Shown in pieces: positions 62,945 through 64,000 of a stretch of DNA of 64,000 nucleotides. The translations under genes and the position numbers were made by a program. Numbering within the stretch: the stretch's first letter is position 1; each line of letters opens with the position of its first letter. The stretch is from positions 77,045,700 to 77,109,699 of the forward strand of contig NC_134546.1 in the NCBI RefSeq assembly GCF_050624435.1, read 5' to 3'. The DNA comes from Tenrec ecaudatus (Eukaryota > Chordata > Mammalia > Afrosoricida > Tenrecidae). Below the pieces are notes generated by a model that was not told the origin of the DNA, made no database searches, and worked only from the letters and a program-made list of their open reading frames with translations.

Positions 62945-63640
62945 ATGAGAAAAGTAATAACCTGATACCAAGGTAAGATGATACTTCAAGAAAACTGTAG
63001 ACCAATATTGGAAATGGATCTACTTGAAAAAGTTCTAAAATGATTGGGAACTGAGTCAGACAACACTTTAAAATAAATATATACCGTGATTAATTGAAAT
63101 CTGTCCTAGTATTGATTTAACATAAAATAAGCACTGTAATATACCAATTAATGTAAATATATATTTTTACATTACAAAAAATTGATAATTATCAATTATT
63201 TAAATAGACACAAAACATACTAAACAAAGTCAAACACTTTTAATGTTCAGGAAAAGAAACCTTTACAAATCTAACATAAAATAAATATAGTTCGATATGT
63301 TAATATGCTAATAAACATTCCTTTAAAAAAAAAGGTCAAAATGTCAGACTTAGAGGAAAGAAAAAAACATCACCCTACCTCAGAAAAATTACAAAAATAT
63401 CCACTTTCACCACTGATATTAAAAATTGACTGTACAGTAAGATTACAACAATCAGAATAAGATTTATGATTTTTTTAGGGATGAGGCTGCCAAAGATTAA
63501 TAAAAATTTCTCTAATCATAAATTAATGATTATATGCATGAAATATTCAAAATATGCCATAAATAGGTAATAAATATAAAAACGCTGTAGGCTACATTTC
63601 AATGCACAAAAATAACTTTTGGTACTTAATTCACAAATCA
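62945..63640 (+). mobile_element. old L1 ORF2 reverse-transcriptase relic
   Basis: GAAAACTGTAGACCAATATT corresponds to ENYRPIS of L1 reverse transcriptase. Further down, AAATATCCACTTTCACCACT corresponds to CPLSPLLF. There are heavy substitutions and frame loss, so this copy is older than the other L1 copies. Confidence 0.7.
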
Positions 63641-64000
63641 TTAACTGCTAAACAACAGCTGTCAAACATTAACCCTTATACCTTAACATGCTAAGCATCC
63701 GTACAATACACTGATAATCTCCTCAAACACTGAAACCCTAACTACCTGAAAAGCCCCTCACCATCCAGAATGGCTATCAACACCCTGAGCATTCCCTGAT
63801 AGTGACCACCAACTTATTAAAAAAAATTAGCCTAATTCATTTATCCCAATTTTTAAACTCAGGAAGACAACTTAGACTATATTCTATAACCTTAATCCTA
63901 AATTTATAACCCAAAGTCTCAAATTGAGAAACCAACTTCCAAAACAGTACTGTTCAAACAATAACTATACATCTTTATATCATAATACATAAACCCTAAG
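63641..64000. other. no gene recognised
   Basis: AT- and C-rich sequence. Isolated AACCCTAA words occur but are not arranged as telomeric repeats. Confidence 0.4.

Noticed and set aside
63690-64000. AACCCTAA words as interstitial telomere sequence
   Set aside because: Isolated words without a repeating 6-bp array.

Overview
This window comes from a mammalian nuclear genome, almost certainly an afrotherian. AfroSINEs (tRNA-derived head, tail shared with an RTE/BovB-like LINE), RTE 3' ends and several L1 3' UTRs occur throughout. A short hAT element of the OC1/URR1 type (two copies) fits a tenrec-like species, since that family is known from tenrec. The species call is an inference from repeats.

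Layout: (1) 1-9.7 kb is repeat-rich. It also holds a decayed histone H2B gene copy with CCAAT boxes, an octamer and a histone 3' stem-loop. (2) 10-33 kb is an immunoglobulin heavy-chain variable (IGHV) region, all segments on the + strand. Two segments look usable: an IGHV6-like gene (leader 10264-10312, V exon 10394-10712) and an IGHV4-like gene (leader 19623-19668, V exon 19755-20064). Each has a leader, a short intron, the conserved Cys/Trp/Cys residues and a 23-bp-spacer recombination signal. Five V relics are present: two IGHV3-like ones at 16.3 and 31.1 kb in the two copies of a tandem duplication, an RSS-only relic at 24.07 kb, a 3' V fragment with RSS at 24.8 kb, and an IGHV4-like relic at 27.6 kb. 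(3) 34.9-41.3 kb is mostly L1, with a DDA1 retrocopy inserted inside an L1 ORF2. (4) 41.4-48.4 kb carries a KRAB C2H2 zinc-finger gene on the - strand: KRAB-A exon 48273-48399 and finger exon 43064-41695, with decayed fingers beyond the stop. (5) 48.7-64 kb is L1, RTE, SINE and DNA-transposon sequence plus a C1orf43 (NICE-3) retrocopy at 55.8-56.9 kb.

The V segments would be joined to D and J segments that are not visible here; by orientation they should lie to the right. The KRAB zinc-finger gene is unrelated in function and sits about 10 kb past the last V relic. I see no clearly new biological system. The most informative structures are the tandem V duplication, whose copies differ by two dated insertions (an L1-type retro-insertion carrying extra 3' sequence and a hAT element, both with target-site duplications), the shared 3' flank of the two working V genes, and the non-retro H2B relic. 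Most other long open frames are antisense readings of L1 3' UTRs.
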